NCBI GenBank assembly: GCA_030148775.1
Contig: JASBST010000002.1
Coordinates: 1 to 64,000, forward strand
Direction: 5' to 3'
DNA from: Thiogranum sp.
GTDB lineage: Bacteria; Pseudomonadota; Gammaproteobacteria; DSM-19610
Length of the DNA: 64,000 nucleotides
Positions 10,101 through 20,627 of the stretch are shown piece by piece. Below the pieces are notes generated by a model, which had not been told where the DNA came from, ran no database searches, and saw only the letters and a list, made by a program, of their open reading frames with translations. A program made the position numbers and the translations under genes. Position 1 is the stretch's first letter. Each line of letters opens with the position of its first letter.

Positions 10101-11083
10101 GCCGCCATCTCCCCGGTGGCGGACAAACGATCAAAGTAGGTTTCGATAAGGGTCATCTGCTCCTCGGCACTTTCCGCGCTGTTGATCTGCCGGCGGAACC
10201 CGGCACCGTCACGCTGGCCTTTGCTGTACCAACCGATATGCTTGCGCGCCACCCGCACACCCGTGTATTCACCGTAAAATGCGTATAAGTTATTAATATG
10301 CTGAATCATAATGGTGCGAATCTCCTTCGCCCGGGGCTCCGGCATAAATTGCCCAGTGGACAAGTAATGTTCAACTTCCCGAAATATCCAGGGTCGTCCT
10401 TGCGCGGCCCGACCTATCATGACCGCGTCGACGCCCGTCGATTCCAGTACCTGCCGGGCTTTCACTGGGTCGGTAATGTCGCCGTTGGCGATTACCGGCA
10501 CCGTGACAGCCTGTTTCACATCGCGAATCGTCTGGTATTCGGCTTCGCCGGCAAAGCCGCAGGCACGGGTGCGCCCATGAATGGCCAATGCCTGCACGCC
10601 CGCCTGTTCGGCGACTTGCGCCACCACGACGGCATTGCGGTTACCGGGCTCCCACCCGGTGCGAAGCTTGAGTGTCACGGGCACATCGACGGCCGCTACT
10701 ACCGCCTCGAGGATCCGCCCAACCAGGTGTTCGTCTCGCAACAGCGCTGAGCCCGCCATGACGTTGCAGACCTTCTTGGCCGGACAACCCATATTGATGT
10801 CGATGATCTGGGCGCCGCGCTCCACGTTGAAACGCGCCGCATCGGCCATCATCTTCGGGTCGGCACCGGCAATCTGCACAGTACGGGGTTCAACCTCTCC
10901 CTCGTGATCCATCCTCCGCAACGTCTGTCTGCTGCCCAACAGTGCCGAATTACACGACACCATTTCCGAAACAGCAAGACCGGCGCCCATCGCTTTGCAC
11001 AGCTGTCTGAACGGCCTGTCGGTTACGCCCGCCATCGGTGCAAGTACCAGACGATTGCGCAACTTGTAAGGACCGATCTGCAT
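10097..11083 (-). CDS. dusB: tRNA-dihydrouridine synthase B
   Basis: FMN-dependent enzyme that reduces uridine to dihydrouridine in the tRNA D-loop. The start is the ATG at 11083 ([20 protein letters not shown]), matching E. coli MRIGQYQLRNRL and giving 328 residues; the frame continues upstream without family similarity. The FMN-binding barrel shows [12 protein letters not shown], then the catalytic Cys100 in [12 protein letters not shown], then VIANGDI and [11 protein letters not shown]. Translationally coupled to fis. Confidence 0.96.
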   Translation of the reverse strand: MQIGPYKLRNRLVLAPMAGVTDRPFRQLCKAMGAGLAVSEMVSCNSALLGSRQTLRRMDHEGEVEPRTVQIAGADPKMMADAARFNVERGAQIIDINMGCPAKKVCNVMAGSALLRDEHLVGRILEAVVAAVDVPVTLKLRTGWEPGNRNAVVVAQVAEQAGVQALAIHGRTRACGFAGEAEYQTIRDVKQAVTVPVIANGDITDPVKARQVLESTGVDAVMIGRAAQGRPWIFREVEHYLSTGQFMPEPRAKEIRTIMIQHINNLYAFYGEYTGVRVARKHIGWYSKGQRDGAGFRRQINSAESAEEQMTLIETYFDRLSATGEMAA

Positions 11084-11281
11084 ACGGTGCAAAGAGCTCC
11101 TCAATAAATTACGAAGGGAAAGGCGGCCAATCATACGCCCAGAATTCTTTCGGGAAAAGTCTTGACAGAATTTTTTTCCTGCATCCATGCCGGTGGCGCA
11201 GAGGTCTTTTTTTATAGGCTGGAACGCCTATCAACGCTTGACAAGTACGAGTGTGTAAAAATTAACCACTTGCAATCGATA

Positions 11282-12289
11282 TTAGAGAAAATCGAACTGG
11301 AAGGAAACGGCGCGTTTACCGGGGTCGACCACTTCCAGCATGACCAATGTTTGTTCGCCGGGAGCCATGCCGCGCGCCGGACTTGTGTCGTGCAAATATT
11401 CCTCCGGCCGAAAACGGCGCACCGCCACCGGCGCGCCGGAGATATCGGAAAAGGCGATCTGAAGCACTGGATAAGCCTGCACATAACTGGCGCGGTTGAC
11501 AAATGCCGCGCTCACCAGCAACGCATCCTTGACGTTGGGGTGGTCGCGCACTTCGCGCTCGACCATCTCCACACGCGCAAGATCGTGGCGCAGCGGCAGG
11601 TTGCACGCCAGGGGCTGGCACAGCCAGTCGAGCGCCGGTCGCAACGCGCTGAGCTGCGCCAGGCGATTGCGATCCCACCAGGCGTATTGGGCCAACAAGG
11701 TGAGCGTCAGCAGCAACGAAGCGCCGAGCGCACCCCAGCGCGTGCGCGGTTCCGGCGTGACCGTCATCGCCTGTAATAAAAGTCTTTCCGCCGGATCGTC
11801 GCTAAGATCATCCGCCGAACCGTCCCCGGGAGGCACGAATTCGGCGGCGCAGGGTTGCGCATAGCAGTCGGCATCGCTGCGCCCCAAACCGGACGCAGAC
11901 CGCTCCGCGCCGGCCCCGATCCCCGGCTGTCGCGCCACCGCGGTTTCGGGCCGCGGCGTTTCGACCGGGCCCGGCAACGCAGACGGATCCGCGGCCGCCG
12001 GCCGGACCGGCGCCTGCGCGCGGGTGTCCGCCTGCCGGGTCTCGCCGGGGTCCATCGCAACGCCGGAGACCTGGTCCAGGGCGCGATCGACCAGGGCGTC
12101 GATTTCCCGCGCCACGTCCTCGGAGCGCGGGTGCCGGTGGGTCAGCGCCTGCCGCGGATCGTCAAAAACGGCCGACACGGCGTCGAAAACCGTGCGGCAC
12201 TGACTGCAACGCACCTGCCCGCCGGCGGCGCCGAGCTGGGCGGCGGTGATGGAATACAGCGATTGACACGCGGGACAAGCAACGTACAT
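11282..12289 (-). CDS. zinc-ribbon and DUF3426 domain-containing protein
   Basis: 335 residues from the ATG at 12289. An N-terminal zinc ribbon with Cys5-x2-Cys8 and Cys28-x2-Cys31 (MYVACPACQSLYSI ... VRCSQC) is followed by a long acidic/proline-rich linker (about 40-180). A single transmembrane helix follows at about 187-205 (LGASLLLTLTLLAQYAWW), then a C-terminal DUF3426 domain (about 215-335) predicted to lie in the periplasm. This family sits between prmA and dusB in many Gammaproteobacteria. Its function is unknown; the frame upstream of 12289 overlaps prmA and is not used. Confidence 0.9.
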   Translation of the reverse strand: MYVACPACQSLYSITAAQLGAAGGQVRCSQCRTVFDAVSAVFDDPRQALTHRHPRSEDVAREIDALVDRALDQVSGVAMDPGETRQADTRAQAPVRPAAADPSALPGPVETPRPETAVARQPGIGAGAERSASGLGRSDADCYAQPCAAEFVPPGDGSADDLSDDPAERLLLQAMTVTPEPRTRWGALGASLLLTLTLLAQYAWWDRNRLAQLSALRPALDWLCQPLACNLPLRHDLARVEMVEREVRDHPNVKDALLVSAAFVNRASYVQAYPVLQIAFSDISGAPVAVRRFRPEEYLHDTSPARGMAPGEQTLVMLEVVDPGKRAVSFQFDFL

Positions 12290-12320
12290 GGGATTCCCTG
12301 CCAGAGTTTTCCTTGATCGA

Positions 12321-13220
12321 CTAAGACCTTTCAGCGGCAGACCGGCGCAGCGCCTGAAGTCGCACCCAGCCGTCGCGCTCCGCGCCGGGCAGGAAGTCGA
12401 ACCGGTCCGCATAGGCCTGCCGCACCGCATCCGCCTGCTCGGCCAGTATGCCGGAGAGCAGCAGATGGCCACCCGGCCTGACCGCCTGCGTCAATCGCTG
12501 CGCCAACGCAATCAGCGGATTGGCGAGAATATTCGCCATCACAAGATCATAGCACTGCGCCGATGCAGCATCAGGCAGACGGGTTGTCAGCCGCGCCGCG
12601 ACCCGATTGCGGGTCGCATTTTCGACACTGGCGACAAGCGCCTGGGGGTCGATGTCGACACCCGCGGCCGCGCGGGCGCCCAGCTTCAAGGCGGCGATGG
12701 CCAGCACACCAGAGCCGCAGCCATAGTCCAACACCGATAAGCCCTGGGGCGGGTGGCGGTCGAGCCATTCCAGGCACAGGGCGGTGGTGGGATGGGTGCC
12801 GGTGCCGAAGGCCAGTCCGGGATCAAGATCGATCAGCACCTGGCCCGGTGCCGTCTCGGGCCGCTGTCCGGCCGGACAGATCCAGAGTTTGTCGCCGAAG
12901 CGCATCGGCTGGAAGCGCTCCAGCCAGACCCGTTCCCAATCACGATCTTCCAGGTCGACGAGCTGCGACCGCGCCAAAGCGTCGGCGCCGAAATCCACGC
13001 CCAGTGCGCGACGCACGCGAGCCAGATCCACATCGGCTTCGAACAGCGCGGTCACCCGGGTCGTCGGCCACAGCGGCGTCGTGCCCGGCTCGGGCTCATA
13101 GAGCAGCTGATCGGCGGCGTCGACCAGCGTGACCGACAACGCGCCCTGCGCCTCGAAAAAGGCCGACAGCCGCTCGGGATCCAGATTGCCGGCTTCGACG
13201 GAAAGTTGTTGCCAGGCCAT
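12321..13220 (-). CDS. prmA: ribosomal protein L11 methyltransferase PrmA
   Basis: Trimethylates ribosomal protein L11 with SAM. 299 residues, typical length. The N-terminal substrate-recognition domain (about 1-55) is followed by the Rossmann methyltransferase with DPGLAFGTGTHPTT (133-146) and motif I LDYGCGSGVLA (164-174). A MANILANPL motif IV lies further on. Placed between accC and the DUF3426 gene in the conserved aroQ-accBC-prmA series. Confidence 0.97.
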   Translation of the reverse strand: MAWQQLSVEAGNLDPERLSAFFEAQGALSVTLVDAADQLLYEPEPGTTPLWPTTRVTALFEADVDLARVRRALGVDFGADALARSQLVDLEDRDWERVWLERFQPMRFGDKLWICPAGQRPETAPGQVLIDLDPGLAFGTGTHPTTALCLEWLDRHPPQGLSVLDYGCGSGVLAIAALKLGARAAAGVDIDPQALVASVENATRNRVAARLTTRLPDAASAQCYDLVMANILANPLIALAQRLTQAVRPGGHLLLSGILAEQADAVRQAYADRFDFLPGAERDGWVRLQALRRSAAERS

Positions 13221-13272
13221 GCATAGCGTCCAAGGGGAAAACAGATACGAGCGAACCGGTCACCGACGCGGC

Positions 13273-14613
13273 TCACAAACCGAGTTTTTTCTCCAGGTAG
13301 TGGATATCCGTGCCACCGGCGATGAACGCCGCGTCATTGCAGATATCCTGGTGCAGCGCGATATTGGTACGGATGCCATCGATGACGATCTCGGACAGGG
13401 CGCCCCGCATGCGCGCCAGGGCCGAGCCGCGCTCGTCGCCGTAGGCGATCAGCTTGGCGATCATGGAATCATAATGGGGCGGTACCGCGTACCCATTATA
13501 GATGTGCGTGTCGACACGGATACCGGGGCCGCCGGGCGCGTGGTACTGGGTAATGGTCCCCGGCGACGGCATGAAGGTCTTGGGATCCTCCGCGTTGATG
13601 CGGCACTCGATCGCGTGACCGCGCCAGCAGATATCTTCCTGCGCGTAGGACAGTCCTTCGCCGGCGGCGATGCGCAACTGTTCCTTGATGATATCCACGC
13701 CGGTGACCATTTCGGTAACCGGGTGCTCGACCTGCACCCGGGTGTTCATTTCAATAAAGTAAAATTCCCCCTCCTGATACAGGAACTCGAAGGTGCCGGC
13801 GCCGCGATAGTTCATCCGGCGACAGGCCTCGGCGCAGCGCTCGCCCATGGCGGTGCGCTGCTGCTCGCCGATCCCGGGCGCCGGCGCCTCTTCGCTCACC
13901 TTTTGATGGCGACGCTGCATGGAGCAGTCGCGCTCGCCGAGGTGAATGGCGCTGCCTTCGCCGTCGGCCAACACCTGGAATTCGATATGCCGCGGCGTCT
14001 CGAGAAACTTCTCCATATAGACGGTGCTGTCGCCGAAGGCCGCCTGCGCCTCGCTGCGGGTCAGGGCGATCGCGTTGCGCAAGCCCGCCTCGGAGTGCAC
14101 CACCCGCATGCCGCGGCCGCCGCCGCCGGCCGCCGCCTTGATGATAATGGGGTAACCGATATCGCGCGCCAGCCGGAGATTGGTGTCATCGTCATCGCCG
14201 AGCGGCCCGTCGCTGCCCGGGACGCAAGGGACGCCGGCGGCTTTCATGGCGCGGATCGCCGCCACCTTGTCACCCATGGTGCGAATGCTCTCGGCACGCG
14301 GCCCGATGAAGACATAACCGCTGTTCTCCACCCGCTCGGCGAAATCGGCGTTTTCGGCGAGAAAACCGTACCCGGGATGGATCGCCACGGCGTCGGTGAC
14401 TTCCGCGGCGGCGATCAGCACCGGAATATTCAGATAGCTCTCGGCCGACGCCGCCGGCCCGATACAGACCGATTCGTCGGCCAGCAGCACGTGCTTGAGA
14501 TTACGGTCGGCCTCGGAATGCACGGCGACGGTCTTGATTCCCATCTCCCGGCAGGCGCGCAGGATACGCAAGGCGATTTCGCCGCGATTGGCAATGACGA
14601 CTTTATCCAGCAT
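13273..14613 (-). CDS. accC: acetyl-CoA carboxylase, biotin carboxylase subunit
   Basis: ATP-dependent carboxylation of the biotin on AccB, the first half-reaction of fatty-acid synthesis. The start is the ATG at 14613 ([20 protein letters not shown]), giving 446 residues; the longer upstream frame is accB shadow. ATP-grasp features are visible: the [12 protein letters not shown] glycine loop, [15 protein letters not shown], and [19 protein letters not shown] with the catalytic Asn/Arg/Glu set. It lies two bases after accB. Confidence 0.97.
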   Translation of the reverse strand: MLDKVVIANRGEIALRILRACREMGIKTVAVHSEADRNLKHVLLADESVCIGPAASAESYLNIPVLIAAAEVTDAVAIHPGYGFLAENADFAERVENSGYVFIGPRAESIRTMGDKVAAIRAMKAAGVPCVPGSDGPLGDDDDTNLRLARDIGYPIIIKAAAGGGGRGMRVVHSEAGLRNAIALTRSEAQAAFGDSTVYMEKFLETPRHIEFQVLADGEGSAIHLGERDCSMQRRHQKVSEEAPAPGIGEQQRTAMGERCAEACRRMNYRGAGTFEFLYQEGEFYFIEMNTRVQVEHPVTEMVTGVDIIKEQLRIAAGEGLSYAQEDICWRGHAIECRINAEDPKTFMPSPGTITQYHAPGGPGIRVDTHIYNGYAVPPHYDSMIAKLIAYGDERGSALARMRGALSEIVIDGIRTNIALHQDICNDAAFIAGGTDIHYLEKKLGL

Positions 14614-14615
14614 GG

Positions 14616-15074
14616 TCAGCTGATGACGAACAGCGGCTGGCCGTATTCGACCGGCTCGGCGTTGTCGGCCAGAATGGCCGTGATTTTTCCGGCTTTGTCG
14701 GCCTCGATCTGATTGAGCATCTTCATCGCCTCGATGATGCACAGGGTGTCACCGACACTGACCTCGGAGCCGACTTCCACGAACGGCGTCGCCCCGGGGG
14801 AGGAGGCCCGGTAGAAGGTGCCGACCATGGGCGAATTGACGGTATGGCCGGCGGGGGCGGACGTCAGCTCGGCGGACGGCGTTTCCGTGACGCCCGGGGC
14901 GGCGCTACCCGCGGCCGCCATCGCGGGCATCATCGCCAGCGGCGGATAGGCTTGCGGCGCGCCCGCCGCCTGCCGGCTGATACGAACGGATTCTTCACCT
15001 TCGTGAATTTCTATTTCCGCGACACCCGATTCCTCGAGCAACTCGATAAGTTTCTTAACCTTACGAATGTCCAT
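14616..15074 (-). CDS. accB: acetyl-CoA carboxylase, biotin carboxyl carrier protein
   Basis: 152 residues. The N-terminal helix ([16 protein letters not shown]) is followed by an Ala/Pro-rich flexible linker and the biotinyl domain (about 78-152). The biotinylated residue is Lys118 in EAMKMLNQ, with the thumb sequence [16 protein letters not shown] just before. Expressed with accC; AccB is known in E. coli to autoregulate the accBC operon, which cannot be read from this sequence. Confidence 0.96.
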   Translation of the reverse strand: MDIRKVKKLIELLEESGVAEIEIHEGEESVRISRQAAGAPQAYPPLAMMPAMAAAGSAAPGVTETPSAELTSAPAGHTVNSPMVGTFYRASSPGATPFVEVGSEVSVGDTLCIIEAMKMLNQIEADKAGKITAILADNAEPVEYGQPLFVIS

Positions 15075-15174
15075 GGTGTTCCTGCAGGCCTGGTAAACGC
15101 GCGCAAGTATAACGTCATCTGCGGGGAAATGTTAGGGAAATGCGCCGAATTTCGGCGATTGGGCGTCTCGACAG

Positions 15175-15618
15175 CTAGCTCTTGCGTAAATAGGCGAGCG
15201 CGGCCTGCAGCGCCAACTCGTAGCCGATAGGCCCCAGGCCGCTGATGACACCGACGGCGATGTCAGAAAAATAGGAATGTCGACGAAAATCCTCACGGGC
15301 GTGAACGTTCGACAGATGAACTTCGATGAACGGAATGCCCACCGCCAACAGGGCATCGCGCAAGGCGACACTGGTGTGAGTGAACGCAGCCGGATTAATA
15401 ATAATAAAATTAACACCTTCATCGGCTGCGGAATGGACCTGATCGATAAGTTCATATTCTGAATTAGATTGGAACGTGAGCAACTGTACGCCGGCCGCCC
15501 TCGCCACCGGCCCCAAGCCACGGGTAATATCATCTAAGGTAGCCGAACCGTAATGCGCCGGCTCGCGGACACCGAGCAGGTTCAAATTCGGACCGTTCAA
15601 AACTAGGAGCGTGGACAT
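15175..15618 (-). CDS. aroQ: type II 3-dehydroquinate dehydratase
   Basis: Third step of the shikimate pathway, trans-elimination type. The start is the ATG at 15618 ([20 protein letters not shown]), giving 147 residues; the frame from 15636 adds six unsupported residues. Catalytic Arg18 and Tyr23 (VREPAHYG) are present, as are [11 protein letters not shown], the [16 protein letters not shown] block and [12 protein letters not shown] with the catalytic His. It is first of the aroQ-accB-accC-prmA series, 100 bases upstream of accB. Confidence 0.96.
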   Translation of the reverse strand: MSTLLVLNGPNLNLLGVREPAHYGSATLDDITRGLGPVARAAGVQLLTFQSNSEYELIDQVHSAADEGVNFIIINPAAFTHTSVALRDALLAVGIPFIEVHLSNVHAREDFRRHSYFSDIAVGVISGLGPIGYELALQAALAYLRKS

Positions 15619-15771
15619 TGCTAGCCAAATCACCAAAAATCCATAGCATCATAGCAGCGGGACATCGCGATAATCCAGCTATGCGCGAGACCAGAAGCGC
15701 AGAGACATCAGGACCCCGCTAACCGTGCTCGCAAGACGAGACTAGACGCATGGGCAACGAAACCGGTACCG

Positions 15772-18123
15772 CTACCGCGATCTGCGCCTTTGACGCAAGA
15801 ATGTAAGGAAGGATAGTCGAAGCAAAAGTAAAGCGGCCAATAAAACCGGGAAATCCAACCCGATCCGGTTAACATCCGACAAAGTTCGCTTACCTAGCGT
15901 GGCGCAGCCTCCACCACTCGAAACGCCGCCGTCAAGCCTGAGAACAACCGGACCGCCCGGATCGACGATACGACCGTTGGCCACTTGGTCATTGTCGCCG
16001 CGCCCCCCATCGGTGAGATGGAGCGTCACTTGGTTAGCGGAAATCTCGGCTCCAGTCCCCGTCGTCGCGTCAAAAGCAAAAAGATACCAATGTTCGGGCA
16101 CGAGGAACGGGCTCTCGCCCGGAAGCCTACCAAACTTGAAATAATCGCTCGCTGAACGTCCCTTGGGAAGATACAGCTTCACCACAGCGCTACCACCGGA
16201 GCCAGACGGCACATTATCGACGATGAAAGCAAAAAAACCATTGGCAAACTCCAGCGTACCCTCGTTGATAGTTGGGACTGCACCGAGTGACGCACCCTCC
16301 ACCAAACGCACATCGCGCAAGACACCAACTGAAGTTTCGATCGTCACATAATTACCGGCTTTGTCCAGCAAACTTGTCACGTTTTCCTGGGAAGCATCCG
16401 GTATCCCGTCCCGATTGGCATCACCTTCATTGGGCGCGGCCTGCTCGACACGGTCACTTACACCATCGGCATCCTGACTAGCTGTGGCGACGATTGGAAC
16501 ATCAATCGAAGGCTGAGTAGGATCGTTGCTTCGTACTCGTAAGACCGCCCTAAATTCGCCAGCGGCTGTCGGATTAAAATTGATCACTTCACTGCAAGCC
16601 GAAGATCGTGGCGCGATGGGAATATCGATACAGTTAGCGGTTGCGACAGAAAATAGCGCTGCATCCGTTCCCAAAACATCTACCGCAGATAGAAACAAAT
16701 CGTCGACACCCGTATTTGAGATACGCAACGAAGCTGTTCTCGACTCCCGAAATCGAACATCAGGAACTACAATCTGCTCGGGCAGCTCAATAGCCGGCTC
16801 CAGTAGAGCCACATTAGCCTTTAGGCTGACCTGCGCCATTTGATTACCAGGATCAGCCAGCACATTAACTGTCGCAGTCTGCTCACCCACCGAAAAAACA
16901 AACAACTTCACCAAAAAGGCACAGCTTTGCCCGATGGCAAGCTGAGCACCACTACAACCGTTGGCGGAGCCAGGGATACTGAACGCATTTGCAGAATCAT
17001 TGGAAATCGACAATTCAAGCGGAAACAGCTGCCCTCCCCCATGATTAGTCAGCGTTACATTGAGTTCCCGTGGTTGCCCCGTTCCAACCGTACCAAAATC
17101 GAGCGCCAGCGGTTGAACTTCAAGTACGGGCGTCTCTGGGACCCCCCTTCCACGTACCGTAATCACCAAGCCTGGCCGATCAGAATCGTTGGACGGGACG
17201 TCGAAACTATCCTGCAAGTCTCCGACAGCGTTGGATGCCAATGCTATATCGACGGCACACGTGGCCGTGGGGGCGAGCGATCGTCCGGAACAGTTGTCAC
17301 CACCACTTGAAAAACTAAACGGCGTGACTAAACCGTCGCCCCCTCCGACACCACCGACTAGTAGGTCCTGGCCACCAATATTCTGGATGGTCAATGTCCG
17401 GGTGACAGGATCGCCATTTATAGCAACGAGACCAAAGTCCAGCTCTACAGAATCAGGATATACCGCCGCGGGAGGGTCGATAACAGCCCGGCGCAACGTG
17501 ATAAGATTCGCCTCGTTAACCGTAGCTGTAACGTCGATGACAGGCAAGGATACAAACGCGCCACCCTCGTTCACCACGCCTAAAGCACTCACACTGTCGA
17601 TGAGAGTCATACCATCACCAAGAACTCGGCCGAATACCGTGAATCCGCCGTTTTGGCTATCGAGATTGGCTGAATTGTCTCGCAGGTTAACAAACCACTC
17701 CGACGTCGCACTATCTGGGTCACCTCCCAACTTGGCCATAGCAACGGTACCACGCACATTTGAGCGAGTCGGATCAAACTCGTTCTGGATAGAAGCGTCT
17801 GTGGAAATGTGTGGAGCGCTATCTGGCCCGAATGCGCCCAGCGTCGAATCGTAAGCATAACCACCGCCCTGAATGACGAAATCCGGGGCACTGCGATGGA
17901 TAAATGTCCCGTCATAACGGCGACCGCCTTTCCCATCGTCGATATAATTTAGAAAATTGGCAACGGTGATCGGCGCGTCTACGTCAAAGAGCGTCATGTA
18001 TACCGCCCCCCCTGGTTGGTTGCCAAAATTCAGATCCAGTCTCACCACAGTAGCGGCAACCCGCTGAACATAACAACAGGTCAGAACAAGTAGTAAGATA
18101 AACCAATAGCTTAATCTCGACAT
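15772..18123 (-). CDS. secreted cyclophilin-type PPIase with choice-of-anchor D and U domains and a Cys-containing C-terminal sorting-type tail
   Basis: 783 residues. A signal peptide (1-24, MSRLSYWFILLLVLTCCYVQ) is followed by a cyclophilin-like peptidyl-prolyl isomerase domain (about 25-205) with FIHRSAPDFVIQGGG, VRGTVAMAKLGGDPDSATSE and FTVFGRVLGDG. Then come about three choice-of-anchor D (ASPM/SPD2/Hydin-like) repeats at 220-550 and a calcium-loop-like DADGVSDRVE ... DANRDGIPD stretch. A choice-of-anchor U domain follows (about 590-715, with PEHWYLFAFDATTG and VANGRIVDPGGPV). The C-terminus (735-783) has SSGGGC, a hydrophobic helix and QRRRSR, the layout of JDVT- or GlyGly-type sorting tails; which type is uncertain. 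Predicted to be exported and surface-bound. First gene past the housekeeping block. Confidence 0.82.
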   Translation of the reverse strand: MSRLSYWFILLLVLTCCYVQRVAATVVRLDLNFGNQPGGAVYMTLFDVDAPITVANFLNYIDDGKGGRRYDGTFIHRSAPDFVIQGGGYAYDSTLGAFGPDSAPHISTDASIQNEFDPTRSNVRGTVAMAKLGGDPDSATSEWFVNLRDNSANLDSQNGGFTVFGRVLGDGMTLIDSVSALGVVNEGGAFVSLPVIDVTATVNEANLITLRRAVIDPPAAVYPDSVELDFGLVAINGDPVTRTLTIQNIGGQDLLVGGVGGGDGLVTPFSFSSGGDNCSGRSLAPTATCAVDIALASNAVGDLQDSFDVPSNDSDRPGLVITVRGRGVPETPVLEVQPLALDFGTVGTGQPRELNVTLTNHGGGQLFPLELSISNDSANAFSIPGSANGCSGAQLAIGQSCAFLVKLFVFSVGEQTATVNVLADPGNQMAQVSLKANVALLEPAIELPEQIVVPDVRFRESRTASLRISNTGVDDLFLSAVDVLGTDAALFSVATANCIDIPIAPRSSACSEVINFNPTAAGEFRAVLRVRSNDPTQPSIDVPIVATASQDADGVSDRVEQAAPNEGDANRDGIPDASQENVTSLLDKAGNYVTIETSVGVLRDVRLVEGASLGAVPTINEGTLEFANGFFAFIVDNVPSGSGGSAVVKLYLPKGRSASDYFKFGRLPGESPFLVPEHWYLFAFDATTGTGAEISANQVTLHLTDGGRGDNDQVANGRIVDPGGPVVLRLDGGVSSGGGCATLGKRTLSDVNRIGLDFPVLLAALLLLRLSFLTFLRQRRRSR

Positions 18124-18461
18124 TTAATTCTACTTATTATTTAGTTCAGCTCGCCATCAGTCAGAACTTCGAGCCCCTGCGAAGCCTAACCCCGGCACTA
18201 GTCTACCGATAATAGCCATTTAGGGTAAAGCGTGCCCGCAAGAATTCGCGGATCAGAGTGCATCCGAGGTACCAGCGGCGCCAAACCCACTAAAAACTAG
18301 TTAAAATCCGACATGGATATTTTCCTGATATAATTTTATTTATGGCAACCCATTTACACAATAAAACAAATTATACAACAGCATCGAAAAACGAATTTGA
18401 ACCAGACTCCGCTTCCCGACGCCTGAGATTAACTTAACAACATTTCGACGATTCACCTGCT
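18124..18461. other. divergent intergenic region with no recognised gene
   Basis: 338 bases between two divergent accessory genes. It is A+T-rich around 18310-18380 (ATATAATTTTATTTATGG). It probably holds the promoters for both directions, but no operator, RNA or clear -35/-10 pair can be supported. Confidence 0.5.
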
Positions 18462-20627
18462 ATGGTAGCGAACAATATTAAACGCGCCGAAGACCTGTTA
18501 AGGGCAGGGCGTATATCAGAAGCGACAGCCTACTGCACCAGGGTGCTGACCTTACACCCGAACGTTCCTGAGATACGGGAATTGCTTGGCAATATCCTGC
18601 TGAACAGCGGCCATGCAATCGAAGCACAGCTTCATCTTGAGCACGCGAGCCGACTGCGGCCAGGGAACGTCAACATCCTTCTCAGGTTAGGAGCCGCCCA
18701 GCTCGCCGGAGGAGCCACTGGCGGCGCGGAAGACACATGGAGAAAGATCCTCGAACTGGATCCCGGCAATGTAGAGGCTCGAACACACCTCGGCGACAGT
18801 GCCGCAGCTCGCGCCGCGTTCGATGAAGCATGCTTCCATTACCGTGCCGCATTAGAGCAAAAAACCCACGATGCAAATCTGGTATGTCGACTGGGGCGCA
18901 TGCAACTACAACAAAACCAGAGAGAGGATGCATTCTTCAGCTTCTCCCGCGCAGTTGAACTAAACCCTCAGCTAGCGGAGGCACATTTTTATATCGGGGC
19001 TCTGTATCTGGACAGTGCGAATGTCGAACAGGCGCTGCATCACTTTCATCAGGTCCTGAAAATTCATCCGAACAGCCCGGAAACTCACGGCAACATCGGG
19101 GCTGCCTATTACATGAAGGACGAGCTGGATCTCGCCTGCGTATCCTATCGTCGCGCTATTGAACTGGCGCCCCGCTATACCGAAGCACTGAACAATCTCG
19201 GAGCGCTTTTGCATCGCCAGGGAAAGGTCGTGGAGGCGAAGAACGTGTATGAAAAGGCCGTCGCGGTTCAGCCTGACAATATGTTGTGGAAGTTTCGCGC
19301 CACCTCGCTATGCCCCACGGTGACCGGTTCGCGCGATGAGATAACCGCGTATCGGGAGAAACTACTTATTGCGCTGCGACGATTCGCGGAATTAAGACCA
19401 AAAACTTGCCCCGAACAGCTGGTCTCCGAAGGAATCTATCCGCCGTATGCCCTTATGTACCAAGGAGAGGACGACCGGATCATCCGCGAAGCATACGCGC
19501 GAGCTTTCCAGCATATCTTCCCTGCACGCGAGCCTGAACCGCAATCTGGATTCCCACGCATCGGGTTTCTAGTAACCCGGCTGCATGAGGATATATTTCT
19601 GCGCTCCATGTCCGGGATCATCAGCAGATTAAATCCCGATCTCGCGGACCTGTACATTATCTGCGCCGCTAGTGCGGCTGATCACATGCGCCAGCAATTC
19701 CCCGATCGAGCACTCGGCATCATTCCGCTCAGCGGTCACATCAGCCAAGACGCCGAAAAAATACGCAGCACGCATTTGGACGTGCTATATCACTGGGAAA
19801 TTGCCACAGATGCGACCAACTATTGGTTGGCATTTTTCCGCCTTGCGCCCGTGCAATGCACCTCGTGGGGAATCCAAGTCACCTCAGGCATTCCGACCGT
19901 AGATTACTACCTATCGAGCGAGTCAGTAGAACCCGAAGACGCGCAGAACCATTATACGGAAAAGCTGATACAGGCTCGAGAATTATTGAGCTACCAATAT
20001 TCGCGCGCCCACCCAAAGCACGTCTATCCGCGCGAGCATTTCGGAATAGGCAACGACAAGAATCTATACTTCGCAGTACACCAAATCGGAAAATTCCACC
20101 CGGACTTTGACCCTGTGATGGCAGAAATCCTGCGGAAAGATCGAGATGCAGTGATAGTCATTGCGCGAGACCGCTGGGGTCACGCGGCCGAGCAGCTTGA
20201 GGCCCGCTTCGCAAAGACGATTCCCGAGGTCGCCAAACGCATCCTGTTCGTGCCCCGACTGCCGCCAGACGACTACTACAACCTGATGGACCAATCAGAT
20301 GTAATTCTTGACCCCCCTTATTACGGAGGAGTGAACGTCACCTACGATGCACTATCATTTGAAAAACCGATAGCTGCGAGCCGCTCACCGTTACACATAG
20401 GGCGCTATGCGGCCGCCTGCCTGGAGCGGGTCGGGGCCAGCGAGTGCATCGCAGAAAGTCTGGAGCACTATGCCGAAGTTGCTGTACAACTCGGCCGGAA
20501 TAGAGACCATAGGCTACAGATAGAGAAAGTCATCAGAGAAAACAAAGGCGAACTGTTCGAGAACAAAAACTCTGTATTCGAACACGAAAGAATTTTTGAG
20601 CTTCTTATAGCAAAGGCGCGTACATGA
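18462..20627 (+). CDS. TPR protein with divergent GT41 (SPINDLY/O-GlcNAc transferase-like) C-terminal domain
   Basis: 721 residues. About eight TPR units fill residues 1-280 (for example AEAHFYIGALYLDSANVEQA and YTEALNNLGALLHRQGKVVEA). From about 365 a GT-B glycosyltransferase domain begins (FPRIGFLVTRLHEDIF) with a SPINDLY-like organisation: LDVLYHWEIATDATNYW, PVQCTSWGIQVTSGIPTVDY, and a Lys in VHQIGKFHPDFD where GT41 enzymes have their nucleotide-contacting Lys. The usual DTFPYNGTTTTCEAL block is replaced by DPPYYGGVNVTYDALSF. Predicted cytoplasmic sugar transferase to a protein side chain; donor and target unknown. It overlaps the next glycosyltransferase gene by four bases. Confidence 0.8.
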   Translation: MVANNIKRAEDLLRAGRISEATAYCTRVLTLHPNVPEIRELLGNILLNSGHAIEAQLHLEHASRLRPGNVNILLRLGAAQLAGGATGGAEDTWRKILELDPGNVEARTHLGDSAAARAAFDEACFHYRAALEQKTHDANLVCRLGRMQLQQNQREDAFFSFSRAVELNPQLAEAHFYIGALYLDSANVEQALHHFHQVLKIHPNSPETHGNIGAAYYMKDELDLACVSYRRAIELAPRYTEALNNLGALLHRQGKVVEAKNVYEKAVAVQPDNMLWKFRATSLCPTVTGSRDEITAYREKLLIALRRFAELRPKTCPEQLVSEGIYPPYALMYQGEDDRIIREAYARAFQHIFPAREPEPQSGFPRIGFLVTRLHEDIFLRSMSGIISRLNPDLADLYIICAASAADHMRQQFPDRALGIIPLSGHISQDAEKIRSTHLDVLYHWEIATDATNYWLAFFRLAPVQCTSWGIQVTSGIPTVDYYLSSESVEPEDAQNHYTEKLIQARELLSYQYSRAHPKHVYPREHFGIGNDKNLYFAVHQIGKFHPDFDPVMAEILRKDRDAVIVIARDRWGHAAEQLEARFAKTIPEVAKRILFVPRLPPDDYYNLMDQSDVILDPPYYGGVNVTYDALSFEKPIAASRSPLHIGRYAAACLERVGASECIAESLEHYAEVAVQLGRNRDHRLQIEKVIRENKGELFENKNSVFEHERIFELLIAKART

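Noticed and set aside
13129-14712. 527-codon open frame on the plus strand
   Set aside because: It lies antisense to accC and prmA in a G+C-rich region, where long antisense frames arise by codon bias; the translation has no recognisable domain.
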